A program made the translations under genes and the position numbers. The notes under the pieces were generated by a model. That model had not been told where the DNA came from. It saw only the letters and a program-made list of their open reading frames with translations, and made no database searches. Positions 44,509 to 52,855 of a stretch of DNA of 64,000 bases are shown here, piece after piece (position 1 is the stretch's first letter; each line of letters opens with the position of its first letter). Source of the DNA: Peptostreptococcaceae bacterium (lineage in GTDB: Bacteria > Bacillota > Clostridia > Peptostreptococcales > Peptostreptococcaceae). The DNA lies in assembly GCA_902363255.1 (NCBI GenBank), contig CABIZO010000004.1:124001-188000 (forward strand), read 5' to 3'.

Positions 44509-44553
44509 TTATTTTCTTAAGACTACTCCAGTTAATACAATGCAACGTTTCAT
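44509..44553 (-). CDS. Possible 14-residue leader peptide before the vat pseudogene
   Basis: AGAGGT with a 6-nt spacer precedes ATG 44553 and the frame MKRCIVLTGVVLRK ends in TAA 24 nt before the vat start. Resistance genes are often regulated by leader peptides that stall ribosomes, and this has the right size and position. The peptide is basic and hydrophobic. It is short enough to be chance; no alternative hairpins were proven. Confidence 0.3.
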   Translation of the reverse strand: MKRCIVLTGVVLRK

Positions 44554-44751
44554 AATTGTACCTCTTTTCATAAATTTTGAAGAACTTTTTCTAAGTAAAT
44601 TGTATCATAGATTAACATAAGTGGAACAATTCAAGTTGAACAGTTATAAAGGTTTAGAAAAGTTTATATATAAACCATAATAATATAGTGGAGATACTTA
44701 GAAATGTTATAATGGTATTAAGAGATATATAGATAAATTGGAGGGGGTAAA

Positions 44752-45495
44752 ATGAGTAATCAGTTTATAAACTTAACACTGGACAACCTAAACAGTGAGC
44801 ATGTATGTTGTGCTATTTCAGATAAAAAGCATCAATGTGGAGTAAGTAATAAAAAGGCATGGTTAAAAGAAAGAATTCCTGAAGGACATACATTTCGTAA
44901 ACTTGATGAAAGGGTCAAGGTATTTATTGAATATTCACCTCTAGAAACAGCATGGGTTCCTGTAGAAGGTGATAATTACTTATATATATACTGCCTTTGG
45001 GTGTCAGGCTCATTTAAAGGTAAAGGATATGGAAAATCTCTTCTTGAGTACTGTATCAACGATGCTAAAAAGCAAGGGAAATCAGGAGTTTGTGTACTTA
45101 GCTCAAAAAAGAAAAAGCCTTATTTAACTGATAAAAAGTTCATGCTTAAATATGGTTTTGAAGTGGTTGATAGTGTTAATAATGAGTATGAACTTTTAGC
45201 ACTATCTTTTGATGAAACAAAACCCCACTTCACAGATAGTGTAAAAGCAATGAGTACAGATGGTGAGCAATTGACAATTTACTATGGAAGACAATGCCCT
45301 TTTATTTCTAATTGCATTGAACAAGTGAAAAACTATTGTGAGAAAAATAATGTACCACTAAAATTAATTGAAGTAGATAGTTTAGAAAAAGCAAAGGCAG
45401 TACCTTGTATTTTCAATAACTGGGCAACTTTTTATAAGGGGAAATTTCAATCACTACTTTTACTAAATGAAAATAGCCTAAAAAATATGCTGTAA
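44752..45495 (+). CDS. GNAT acetyltransferase fused to a YoaP-like domain
   Basis: 247 residues. The GNAT part (about 1-150) has LYIYCLWVSGSFKGKGYGKS with the acetyl-CoA loop, then KYGFEVVDSV. The C-terminal part (165-247) is a thioredoxin/glutaredoxin-like YoaP domain containing YGRQCPFISNCIEQVKNYCE, with a C-X5-C pair, and VDSLEKAKAVPCIFNNWATF. The N-terminus is Cys-rich (HVCCAISDKKHQCG). The two-domain form is a known family in Firmicutes of unknown substrate. GGAGGGGG site; convergent with the staygreen gene 5 bp away. Confidence 0.82.
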   Translation: MSNQFINLTLDNLNSEHVCCAISDKKHQCGVSNKKAWLKERIPEGHTFRKLDERVKVFIEYSPLETAWVPVEGDNYLYIYCLWVSGSFKGKGYGKSLLEYCINDAKKQGKSGVCVLSSKKKKPYLTDKKFMLKYGFEVVDSVNNEYELLALSFDETKPHFTDSVKAMSTDGEQLTIYYGRQCPFISNCIEQVKNYCEKNNVPLKLIEVDSLEKAKAVPCIFNNWATFYKGKFQSLLLLNENSLKNML

Positions 45496-45499
45496 AAAT

Positions 45500-45949
45500 C
45501 TACAGCATATAATCACTAGCATAACCATAATATTCATAATTATCAAATGTGGGAAAACTAGAATCAAATTTTACATAAATAGGAGTATTAACGAGTTCAG
45601 TATATTGTTCAAGCAAATATCTATCACCATAAATAATATTTTTAATAGCTGAAATCAAATGACTTTTAAAAATGTCATATCTTTTAGATGCAGCTTCATA
45701 ATCAGAATCTCCTACAAAAACATAGAAAAATAATATATAGGAATTATCACCAATAAATACCCATTTACCTAAGACCTCATCTCTAAGCTCTTGATTTATA
45801 GCAGAATAATTGTAAGTAATTCCAATATCTAAAAACATCATACCTGTATCATCAGAATGTGTTAGAGTATATCTTCTCCCATTGACAGGACTAGATTCTG
45901 TAGCAGGAGGAAGAAATATAGTTTCCAACTTATTTGAATTAAGTTCCAT
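45500..45949 (-). CDS. Staygreen-family protein
   Basis: 149 residues. Conserved staygreen blocks are visible: LETIFLPPATESSPVNGRRY, then TLTHSDDTGMMFLDIG, INQELRDEVLGKW, and YGDRYLLEQYTELVNTPIYV. In plants SGR removes magnesium from chlorophyll a. Bacterial relatives occur in non-photosynthetic Firmicutes and Chloroflexi and can act on chlorophyll in vitro, but their natural substrate is unknown. The ribosome site is weak (GGTGAT). It converges with the YoaP-GNAT gene; no tetrapyrrole gene is nearby. Confidence 0.75.
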   Translation of the reverse strand: MELNSNKLETIFLPPATESSPVNGRRYTLTHSDDTGMMFLDIGITYNYSAINQELRDEVLGKWVFIGDNSYILFFYVFVGDSDYEAASKRYDIFKSHLISAIKNIIYGDRYLLEQYTELVNTPIYVKFDSSFPTFDNYEYYGYASDYML

Positions 45950-46887
45950 TTTATCACCAACTTCTAATTTTTATCATATTATAAAGTATAGATTTTAGTG
46001 AAAAATGTTACAGAGGACATGAGGTCTATGTGTGAAATATTTTGTAATAAATATAGAATCTACAAAAATAATAAAAAATAAAAGCTGCTAGAGTATTAGA
46101 TTTTAATAAAAATACCATGCAGCTTTTTATATTAGAAAATATTTTACTCAGATAAGGCTATAATAAGCAAATCTATAAGAGGAGTTCTGTATTAGATAAT
46201 AACTAGAGTTCAGATTTTCTTTGTGTAGAGAAACTCTTTACCCACGATTATCTGATTTACTTATTATTAAATTTGTGAACATATAATAACATAGACTGAT
46301 ATTGCTAAGCAAAGTTATTTTTAGGAAGAATAAGAAAGGCTTAGTATATATTTATTAAAAGGGATAACTCACTGACTTTATAAGTAGATGGATTTTTATT
46401 GTACTATTTTAATCCAACTCTAATAATATTAGTGTACCTGAATTAGTAGGTATATTTTTATTATCTAAAATAGATACAATATTCTCCTGATTTCATAACA
46501 TAAGAAGTATATTTATAGTGAAAAATAACAAATATTTAAGAAAGTTAACATATTATGGAAAAATATGATACTATTCATATAAGTTAAAATATTGACAGAG
46601 AACTATATAGAAAGAATAAAGATGGATAAACTACATGATTATTTCGAGGAAATTATTGTAGATATAACAATGACAAGACGAATATAGTAGTATTTGAACA
46701 ATTACATAAATATTAGAAATATATTAAAATGCTGAAATCTGATGTAAATGATATTAAAGAAAAATAAACTAGTAGATTTACAACATGCTACCCATATTCC
46801 CCAGAAAATTTTATAAGTTTGTAAGGAATAATAAATGATATAATAAATATGTTAAATTAAAGATAAAAATTTATGGGGATAGGGCTT
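45950..46887. other. 940-bp gap: terminator and unidentified remnants
   Basis: A terminator-like hairpin is at 46080-46129. Around 46621-46770, short frames such as MDKLHDYFEEIIVDITMTRR then stops, and LKSDVNDIKEK, look like broken coding DNA without a recognised family. TTGACA at 46593-46598 has no good -10 at the right spacing. The region sits between two acetyltransferase pseudogenes and resembles decayed sequence. Confidence 0.45.
46080..46129 (+). terminator. Hairpin AAAAGCTGC / GCAGCTTTT
   Basis: Outer arms AAAAGCTGC (46080-46088) and GCAGCTTTTT (46119-46128), inner arms GTATT / AATAC. It has T and A tracts on both sides. Which gene it ends is unclear; it may stop transcription into the staygreen region from the right. 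Confidence 0.55.
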
Positions 46888-47268
46888 ATGAATTTAAAAA
46901 CTATACATCATATAGCTATAATCGTTTCTGATTATGAAAGATCAAAGGACTTTTATGTAAATAAATTAGGATTTGAAATTATTAGGGAAAACTATAGAGA
47001 AGATAGAAATGACTATAAACTAGACTTAAAGCTGGGAGATTATGAATTAGAACTTTTCTCAGGAAATAATAATCCTAAAAGATTAAGCTATCCAGAAGCT
47101 TGTGGTTTAAGACACTTAGCTTTTAAGGTTGATAATATTGAAGAAGTTGTAGCTGAGCTAAATGAGAGAGGTATTGAGACGGAGTCAATAAGAATTGACA
47201 CCATAACCAATAAGAAAATGACTTTCTTTATTGATCCAGACAACTTACCTTTAGAACTTCATGAATAA
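46888..47268 (+). CDS. GloA2-like VOC metalloprotein (YaeR family)
   Basis: About 126 residues in one glyoxalase I-like module: LKTIHHIAIIVSDYERSKDF has the N-terminal metal His, YKLDLKLGDYELELFSGN the Glu, ACGLRHLAFKVDNIEEVVAE the second His, and FFIDPDNLPLELHE the last Glu. All four ligand positions are intact. This pattern is the YaeR/SMU1112c group, of unknown natural substrate. ATG 46888 follows AGGG by 4-6 nt; an ATG at 46873 precedes the ribosome site. Confidence 0.82.
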   Translation: MNLKTIHHIAIIVSDYERSKDFYVNKLGFEIIRENYREDRNDYKLDLKLGDYELELFSGNNNPKRLSYPEACGLRHLAFKVDNIEEVVAELNERGIETESIRIDTITNKKMTFFIDPDNLPLELHE

Positions 47269-47359
47269 AAATATTATAAATACGACAAGAGGAGAAGTAA
47301 ATTTCTCCTCTAAAAATACAACTATACAAATAAACAGTTTTTCTTCCTTAATTCGATAT

Positions 47360-47777
47360 TTATTTCATCCAAATTTCAGGTGAATTCATATATTCTTGAA
47401 ATTTGTCCAAAAATAATCCTACATGATATCCATCCGCCACAGTATGATGAACTGTAATAGAAAAAGGCATTATTTTCATATTATCTTTTTCAAAAAAATT
47501 CCTACCTTGAAGAATTGGATTCTTGTTATCACCGTATTTATTTTGATCATCCATATAATTATTATAAAAAGTTTTGAAATCAGCATTATATTCTATTCAC
47601 AAATAAATAAGCAGGGAAAAACTTTTTATCAGCCTCACGTATTATCTTATAAGTATTGGTAATATCAATATCTACACTAATAATATATCCTGTCGGCAAC
47701 ATCTTCTTAAAATAATAAAAGTACTGTGACCTATCCCAATTTTATAAATCGATTTTATGAAAATTCTTATTTAACAT
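47360..47777 (-). pseudogene. Chloramphenicol acetyltransferase (CAT), inactivated
   Basis: The start reads MLNKNFHKIDL, then TAA, then NWDRSQYFYYFKKMLPTGYI followed by ISVDIDITNTYKIIREADKKFF, the CAT N-terminal pattern. The middle (roughly 50 residues) is missing. After a second stop and frame change, NADFKTFYNNYMDDQNKYGD continues to FSITVHHTVADGYHVGLFLD, which carries the CAT active-site H-H-x-x-x-D-G. Three lesions (nonsense, deletion, frameshift) rule out activity. The type (A or B chromosomal) cannot be told. Confidence 0.78.
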
Positions 47778-48068
47778 CTGTATTACTTTTTTCTTAATCT
47801 AACTTATATAATAACTATATGATAAATTTTTTCCTTTTGTAATCTAGGCTCCGTAGACTCCAACTCTACAAAAAGTAGATTACTATAATAAAGATGAAGC
47901 ATATGAAGTAGTTAATGTGAGGAAGTTTTGTGCTAAAGGATGAGATGATGATTTTTAAGTATATCTTATTTATGATATAATACCTAAGTGAATATAAGAA
48001 TTAAAATAATTTTAAATATAAATTTATTTTAAGTTTGTTAATACAAAAGAGACTTAGAGGTGGAAGAC

Positions 48069-49289
48069 ATGAGTAATGATATATACGAGTTTAATAAAAT
48101 AGATGCTTACAATAAATTAGAAGAAGCAAAAAAATATATTTGTGGAGAGAATACAAAGGAAAATTTTAATAAATTTATGATTTTATGTAAAATGTCAGCT
48201 CTTCAAAACAATGCCCATGCTCAATATATAATGGGTATTTTTTATGAAGATGGTATAGAAGGATTAGAAAAATACTTTCAAACGAAAATAATGGCTGATG
48301 AAAAATATTATGAAATGATAAATAATAAAAAAGCCGTAGAATGGTATGAAAAATCATCTAAGGATGGGTATAAAGAATCACAATATGCCTTAGGAAGTAT
48401 GTACTTTAAAGGAATAGATATTGAAAATAATTATGAAAAAGCACTTTATTGGTTTAAAAACTCTAAGACAGAGTTTGCATGTTTTTATGTGGGATATTTA
48501 TATGAAAAAGGATTAGGTGTCAGTCAAGACTATAAAAATGCGATTAAGTGGTATGAAAAATCTGCAAGTCTTGGAAACTCAAATGCAGCATATAATTTAG
48601 GTGTTATGTATAAAATGGGTCAGGGTAGTGAGATAGATTATGAAAAAGCTATAGAGTGGTATGAAAAAGCAGCTCAAACAAATAATAAAAATGCCCTTTG
48701 TAATCTAGCAATGATGTATAGATATGGTGAGGGTGTAGAAGTAGATTATAAAAAATCAATGGATCTTTATGAAAAAGCAGCAGAACTGGGAAGTGAAGTA
48801 GCTATGTATCAATTGGGATATATGTATAATCAAGGTTTAGGAGTAAATGTAGATTATGAACAAGCTAGAATATGGTATGAAAAGTCTGCAAACTTAGGAT
48901 GTTCTGATGCTCAGTGTAATTTAGGATATATTTATCAAGAGGGACTAGGAATAGAGAAAAACTATGAAGAAGCAATCAAGTGGTATGAAAAAGCAATAGA
49001 ACAAAATGAATCTATTGCAAAAAGTAATTTGGCAGAAATGTATATTTTTGGACATGGAGTTGACGTAGATTGTGACAAAGCTTTAGCTCTTTACGAAGAA
49101 GCATTGAATGATGCAAGAGACATAGGTGATGAAGAAGAGATTTCTATAGTTTTATTTAACATAGCAGAAATGTATGAAAGGGGCTATGGAATGAAAGCGG
49201 ATATTGAAAAAGCTATCCAGTTATACGAGGAATCTGCTACTTATGGTCTAGAAGAAGCTCAAGATAGACTTGATAATTTGAAAAAATAA
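48069..49289 (+). CDS. Sel1-like tetratricopeptide-type repeat protein
   Basis: About 406 residues, no signal or membrane helix. It is made of roughly nine Sel1-like repeats of 36 residues, each like AxYNLGVMYKMGQGSEIDYE with AIEWYEKAA. The consensus A-x-x-x-L-G-x-x-Y-x-x-G-x-G-V-x-x-D-Y-x-K-A is clear from about 130 to the end. Sel1 arrays serve as protein-binding scaffolds. ATG 48069 follows AGAGGTGG by 5 nt. No functional partner is visible beside it. Confidence 0.85.
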   Translation: MSNDIYEFNKIDAYNKLEEAKKYICGENTKENFNKFMILCKMSALQNNAHAQYIMGIFYEDGIEGLEKYFQTKIMADEKYYEMINNKKAVEWYEKSSKDGYKESQYALGSMYFKGIDIENNYEKALYWFKNSKTEFACFYVGYLYEKGLGVSQDYKNAIKWYEKSASLGNSNAAYNLGVMYKMGQGSEIDYEKAIEWYEKAAQTNNKNALCNLAMMYRYGEGVEVDYKKSMDLYEKAAELGSEVAMYQLGYMYNQGLGVNVDYEQARIWYEKSANLGCSDAQCNLGYIYQEGLGIEKNYEEAIKWYEKAIEQNESIAKSNLAEMYIFGHGVDVDCDKALALYEEALNDARDIGDEEEISIVLFNIAEMYERGYGMKADIEKAIQLYEESATYGLEEAQDRLDNLKK

Positions 49290-49702
49290 AATAAAAGATG
49301 AGATAAATTCATAAAAATTCAGGAAATATAATTACTAAAATCATGCTCTAGAGTAAGAAGCTTGACACTTTGTGCCAAGCTTTTTAATTTTAATAAAAAA
49401 ACAAATCTAATAATCCCAAGAATGTAGATGCAGAAACAAGCAAGTTACTTAAATATTTTATAATTACTTGAAAGGGATGTAAAATTAATAAATGTGATTA
49501 ATAAAGACCATACACATAAAAAGCAAAATACAAAGCTTTGTGATTTTTCAGATTTTAATTCATAAAGCAATATAATTGATAATAAGTTTACGGATACTAA
49601 AATTAATTAGTAATGTGTGAATTTATATATGAACAAATTACAACATTAAATACAAAATTATATCAGAAGATAACTTTTACATCATAATAGAAAAAACTCA
49701 GC
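49290..49702. other. Gap with two terminators
   Basis: Terminators lie at 49358-49386 and 49693-49726. Between them is plain AT-rich DNA with a short stretch NVDAETSKLLKYFIIT (frame near 49421-49470) that may be the remnant of a larger gene. No other signal. Confidence 0.5.
49358..49386 (+). terminator. Terminator after the Sel1 gene
   Basis: AAGCTTGACAC / GTGCCAAGCTT (one mismatch), 3-nt loop, TTTTT tail. Confidence 0.8.
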
Positions 49703-49726
49703 TTAGCAAAATCTAAGCTGAGTTTT
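49693..49726 (-). terminator. Terminator of the VanZ-like gene
   Basis: AAAACTCAGCTTAG / CTAAGCTGAGTTTT with a 6-nt loop; overlaps the minus-strand stop codon (49703-49705). Confidence 0.85.
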
Positions 49727-50119
49727 CTCTATAAGTTTATTACATATTAATATACCTATCAATCCACCTATCATATTCAAAACAACATTGTTAATACTAG
49801 CTACTTTGCTTGGATTTACTAACAAAGCAATTTGTACACCAACTGTAAGTAATAAGCAAGTTAGAAAAGTGTCTTTTCCACTACCTTCAAAACAGTAAAA
49901 TGCAAAGAAACCTAATGGAACAAATAATAAAACTTTTCCAAATGAATGATAAGTATTAAGAGTTAATACCATCAATATAGATATGACAAATCCCAATAAA
50001 AATAACTCCTTAACAATATTAGTATGGTTGTGTTTTGTATTTATTAAGATTCTTGAAAATATGTACATAAATATCAAAATAAATATTAGTGATAAATCAA
50101 ATGATACCAAGCCTTTCAT
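49703..50119 (-). CDS. VanZ-like membrane protein
   Basis: 138 residues with about four helices. NTYHSFGKVLLFVPLGFFAF and SINNVVLNMIGGLIGILICN carry the two conserved VanZ blocks (a polar-N-hydrophobic first helix, and D/N-x-x-x-N-x-x-G). VanZ relatives are linked to teicoplanin tolerance and lipid modification, but most are uncharacterised. AAAGGAA site. It lies 280 bp upstream of and divergent from the pfl gene. Confidence 0.78.
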   Translation of the reverse strand: MKGLVSFDLSLIFILIFMYIFSRILINTKHNHTNIVKELFLLGFVISILMVLTLNTYHSFGKVLLFVPLGFFAFYCFEGSGKDTFLTCLLLTVGVQIALLVNPSKVASINNVVLNMIGGLIGILICNKLIEKTQLRFC

Positions 50120-50205
50120 AATAATTCCTTTCTATAAATAACAAATTGAAGATATATCTATTATAACAAATTTTTTATAATTTTTAAAAATCTATTTCAA
50201 TATTT

Positions 50206-50226
50206 TAACAATAAAGTGTTTTGTTA
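50206..50226. repeat. TAACAA-N9-TTGTTA inverted repeat upstream of pflB
   Basis: Perfect 6-bp arms (50206-50211 and 50221-50226) about 170 bp before the PflB start. It resembles a redox-regulator half-site arrangement, but the arms face the opposite way from a Rex site. Functional meaning is unproven. Confidence 0.25.
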
Positions 50227-50399
50227 TATATTACATAAATATTATAAGGTTGAAAAATATAAGTCAGTTAAAATTGGCAGAAAATCATATATTGCTTTTA
50301 TTAAATATAAATATATAAATTTGGGGATAAATATTATTAGATAAAAATTTATTTAGTAAATATTATATTTAATAAGACAACATGAAAGGACAAGAGAAA

Positions 50400-52634
50400 A
50401 TGGAAATAAATGCATGGAAAGATTTTAAAGATGGAATTTGGAAGGATAAAATAGATGTTAGAGATTTTATACAAAGTAACTATACTCCATACGAGGGTGA
50501 TGATAAATTCCTAACAGGTGCCACTGAAAACACAAAAAAACTATGGACTCAAGTAATGGAATTAAATAAAAAGGAAAGAGAAAATGGTGGAGTATTAGAT
50601 GTGGATACTAAAACAGTATCCGGTATAAATGCTTATAAAGCAGGGTACTTAAATAAAGATTTAGAAAAAATAGTAGGTTTTCAAACAGATGAGCCATTCA
50701 AAAGAGCGGTAATGCCTTTTGGTGGAATAAGGATGGTAGAATCTTCTTGCAAAGCCTATGGTTTTGAAGTAGATGATGAAATAAAAGAAATATTTACTAA
50801 ATATAGAAAAACACATAACCAAGGTGTATTTGATGCTTACACAAATGATATGAGATTAGCAAGAAAAGCTGGAATCATAACTGGCCTTCCAGATGCCTAT
50901 GGAAGAGGTAGAATAATAGGTGATTACAGAAGAGTTGCTCTATACGGCGTGGATAGATTAATAGAAGTGAAAAAATGTGAAAAAAACGAGTTAGATAATG
51001 AGGAAATGACAGAAGATGTAATCAGACTAAGAGAAGAATTGTCAGAACAAATAAGGGCATTGGAACAACTAAAAGAAATGGGTCAAAGCTATGGATTTGA
51101 TATTTCAAAACCAGCAACTAATGCAAAAGAAGCTATACAATGGCTATATTTTGGATTTTTAGGGGCAATAAAAGACCAAAATGGAGCAGCCATGTCCTTA
51201 GGAAAAACATCTACATTTTTAGATATATATATAGAAAGAGATTTAAAAGATGGTTTAATTACTGAAGAAGAAGCACAAGAAATGATAGATCACTTCGTTA
51301 TGAAATTAAGACTGGTTAAATTCTTAAGAACTCCTGACTACAATGAATTATTCTCAGGAGACCCAACTTGGGTAACAGAAAGTATAGGAGGAATGGGGCT
51401 TGATGGAAGAACATTAGTAACTAAAAACTCATTTAGAATGCTAAATACACTTTATACTCTTGGGCCATCACCAGAACCTAACTTAACAGTATTATGGTCA
51501 ACTAAATTACCACAAGGATTTAAAGACTTTTGCTCTAAAGTATCCATTGATACAAGTTCTGTTCAATACGAAAATGATGATTTAATGACAAATTACTATG
51601 GAGATGATTATGCTATAGCTTGTTGTGTATCAGCTATGGGTGTAGGAAAACAAATGCAATTCTTTGGAGCTAGAGTAAACTTAGCAAAAACATTATTGTA
51701 TACTATAAATGGTGGTGTAGATGAAAAGCTAGGAATACAAGTAGCACCTGACTTTGGTAAATTAGATAGTGAATATTTGGATTACAATGAAGTTATGAAA
51801 AAATTTGAAAATTATACAGATTGGTTAGCTAAGTTATATGTTAATACGTTAAATGTAATACATTTTATGCACGATAAATATTGCTATGAACGTCTACAAA
51901 TGGCATTACATGATAGAGATATAGTTAGAACAATGGCTTGTGGTATAGCTGGACTTTCTGTTTGTGCAGATAGTTTATCAGCAATTAAATATGCAAAGGT
52001 TAAACCTATAAGAAATGAACAAGGTATAGCTGTTGATTTTGAAGTGGAGGGAGAATTCCCAACTTACGGTAACAATGATGATAGAGTAGATAGTATAGCC
52101 GTTTATTTAGTAGAAAGTATGATGAATAAAATAAGAAGAAACAAAACTTATAGAAATGCTATTCATACTCAATCAGTTCTTACTATAACTTCAAATGTAG
52201 TATATGGTAAGAAAACTGGAGCAACACCAGATGGTAGAAAAGCAGGAGAACCTTTTGCACCAGGTGCAAATCCAATGCATGGTAGAGATAAGAGTGGTTC
52301 ATTGGCATCTCTAGCATCAGTTGCCAAATTACCATATAATCACTCTATAGATGGAATATCTAACACATTCTCCATAATACCAGATGCCTTAGGAAAAACA
52401 AAAGAAGAAAGAATAGCTAACTTAAGTAACTTAATGGATGGATATTTCTCACAAGAAGCACATCACTTAAATGTAAACGTGCTTGTTAGAGAAACCTTGA
52501 TTCATGCTATGGAACATCCAGAAGAGTATCCTCAACTTACTATTAGAGTATCTGGATATGCAGTAAACTTTATAAAATTAACTAGAGAACAACAGTTAGA
52601 TGTAATTAATAGAACATTCCACGGAAGAATGTAA
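50400..52634 (+). CDS. pflB: Pyruvate formate-lyase (glycyl radical enzyme)
   Basis: About 744 residues, the normal length for PflB. It has the catalytic Cys pair in YAIACCVSAMG (Cys408-409) and the glycyl radical loop near the end, RVSGYAVNFIKLTREQQ (Gly719), with the radical site ahead of the C-terminal NRTFHGRM. It converts pyruvate and CoA to formate and acetyl-CoA and is the entry to mixed-acid fermentation. ATG 50400 follows AAGGA by 9 nt; the earlier ATG 50382 has none. The activating enzyme pflA, often downstream, is absent. Confidence 0.95.
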   Translation: MEINAWKDFKDGIWKDKIDVRDFIQSNYTPYEGDDKFLTGATENTKKLWTQVMELNKKERENGGVLDVDTKTVSGINAYKAGYLNKDLEKIVGFQTDEPFKRAVMPFGGIRMVESSCKAYGFEVDDEIKEIFTKYRKTHNQGVFDAYTNDMRLARKAGIITGLPDAYGRGRIIGDYRRVALYGVDRLIEVKKCEKNELDNEEMTEDVIRLREELSEQIRALEQLKEMGQSYGFDISKPATNAKEAIQWLYFGFLGAIKDQNGAAMSLGKTSTFLDIYIERDLKDGLITEEEAQEMIDHFVMKLRLVKFLRTPDYNELFSGDPTWVTESIGGMGLDGRTLVTKNSFRMLNTLYTLGPSPEPNLTVLWSTKLPQGFKDFCSKVSIDTSSVQYENDDLMTNYYGDDYAIACCVSAMGVGKQMQFFGARVNLAKTLLYTINGGVDEKLGIQVAPDFGKLDSEYLDYNEVMKKFENYTDWLAKLYVNTLNVIHFMHDKYCYERLQMALHDRDIVRTMACGIAGLSVCADSLSAIKYAKVKPIRNEQGIAVDFEVEGEFPTYGNNDDRVDSIAVYLVESMMNKIRRNKTYRNAIHTQSVLTITSNVVYGKKTGATPDGRKAGEPFAPGANPMHGRDKSGSLASLASVAKLPYNHSIDGISNTFSIIPDALGKTKEERIANLSNLMDGYFSQEAHHLNVNVLVRETLIHAMEHPEEYPQLTIRVSGYAVNFIKLTREQQLDVINRTFHGRM

Positions 52635-52685
52635 TAAAGACTTATATTTATCAGATATAAGAAAATTTAAAAAATTAACCTAAAT

Positions 52686-52720
52686 AGGAGTATCAGCTAA
52701 TAAATGATACTCCTTTCTTA
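52686..52720 (+). terminator. Terminator after pflB
   Basis: AGGAGTATCA / TGATACTCCT, 10-bp stem, 9-nt loop, T-rich tail. It confirms pflB as a single-gene unit. Confidence 0.85.
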
Positions 52721-52855
52721 ATGAAAAGCATAAAAATGATTTTTCTCTGATTTTACTCCTAAAATACGATATTTTAGCTGTACTATATAGCGAAATATAC
52801 AGTTTGACTACTGTATGTTATAAAAGTACAATTATTTTATACGGAGGTAGAGTAA

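Noticed and set aside
47860..48058. Short frame VDYYNKDEAYEVVNVRKFCA in the gap before the Sel1 gene
   Set aside because: It is a fragment without start or ribosome site; perhaps a gene remnant, but too short to name.
50206..50226. Rex operator before pflB
   Set aside because: The inverted repeat TAACAA-N9-TTGTTA has arms facing the wrong way for the Rex consensus, so it is listed only as a repeat.
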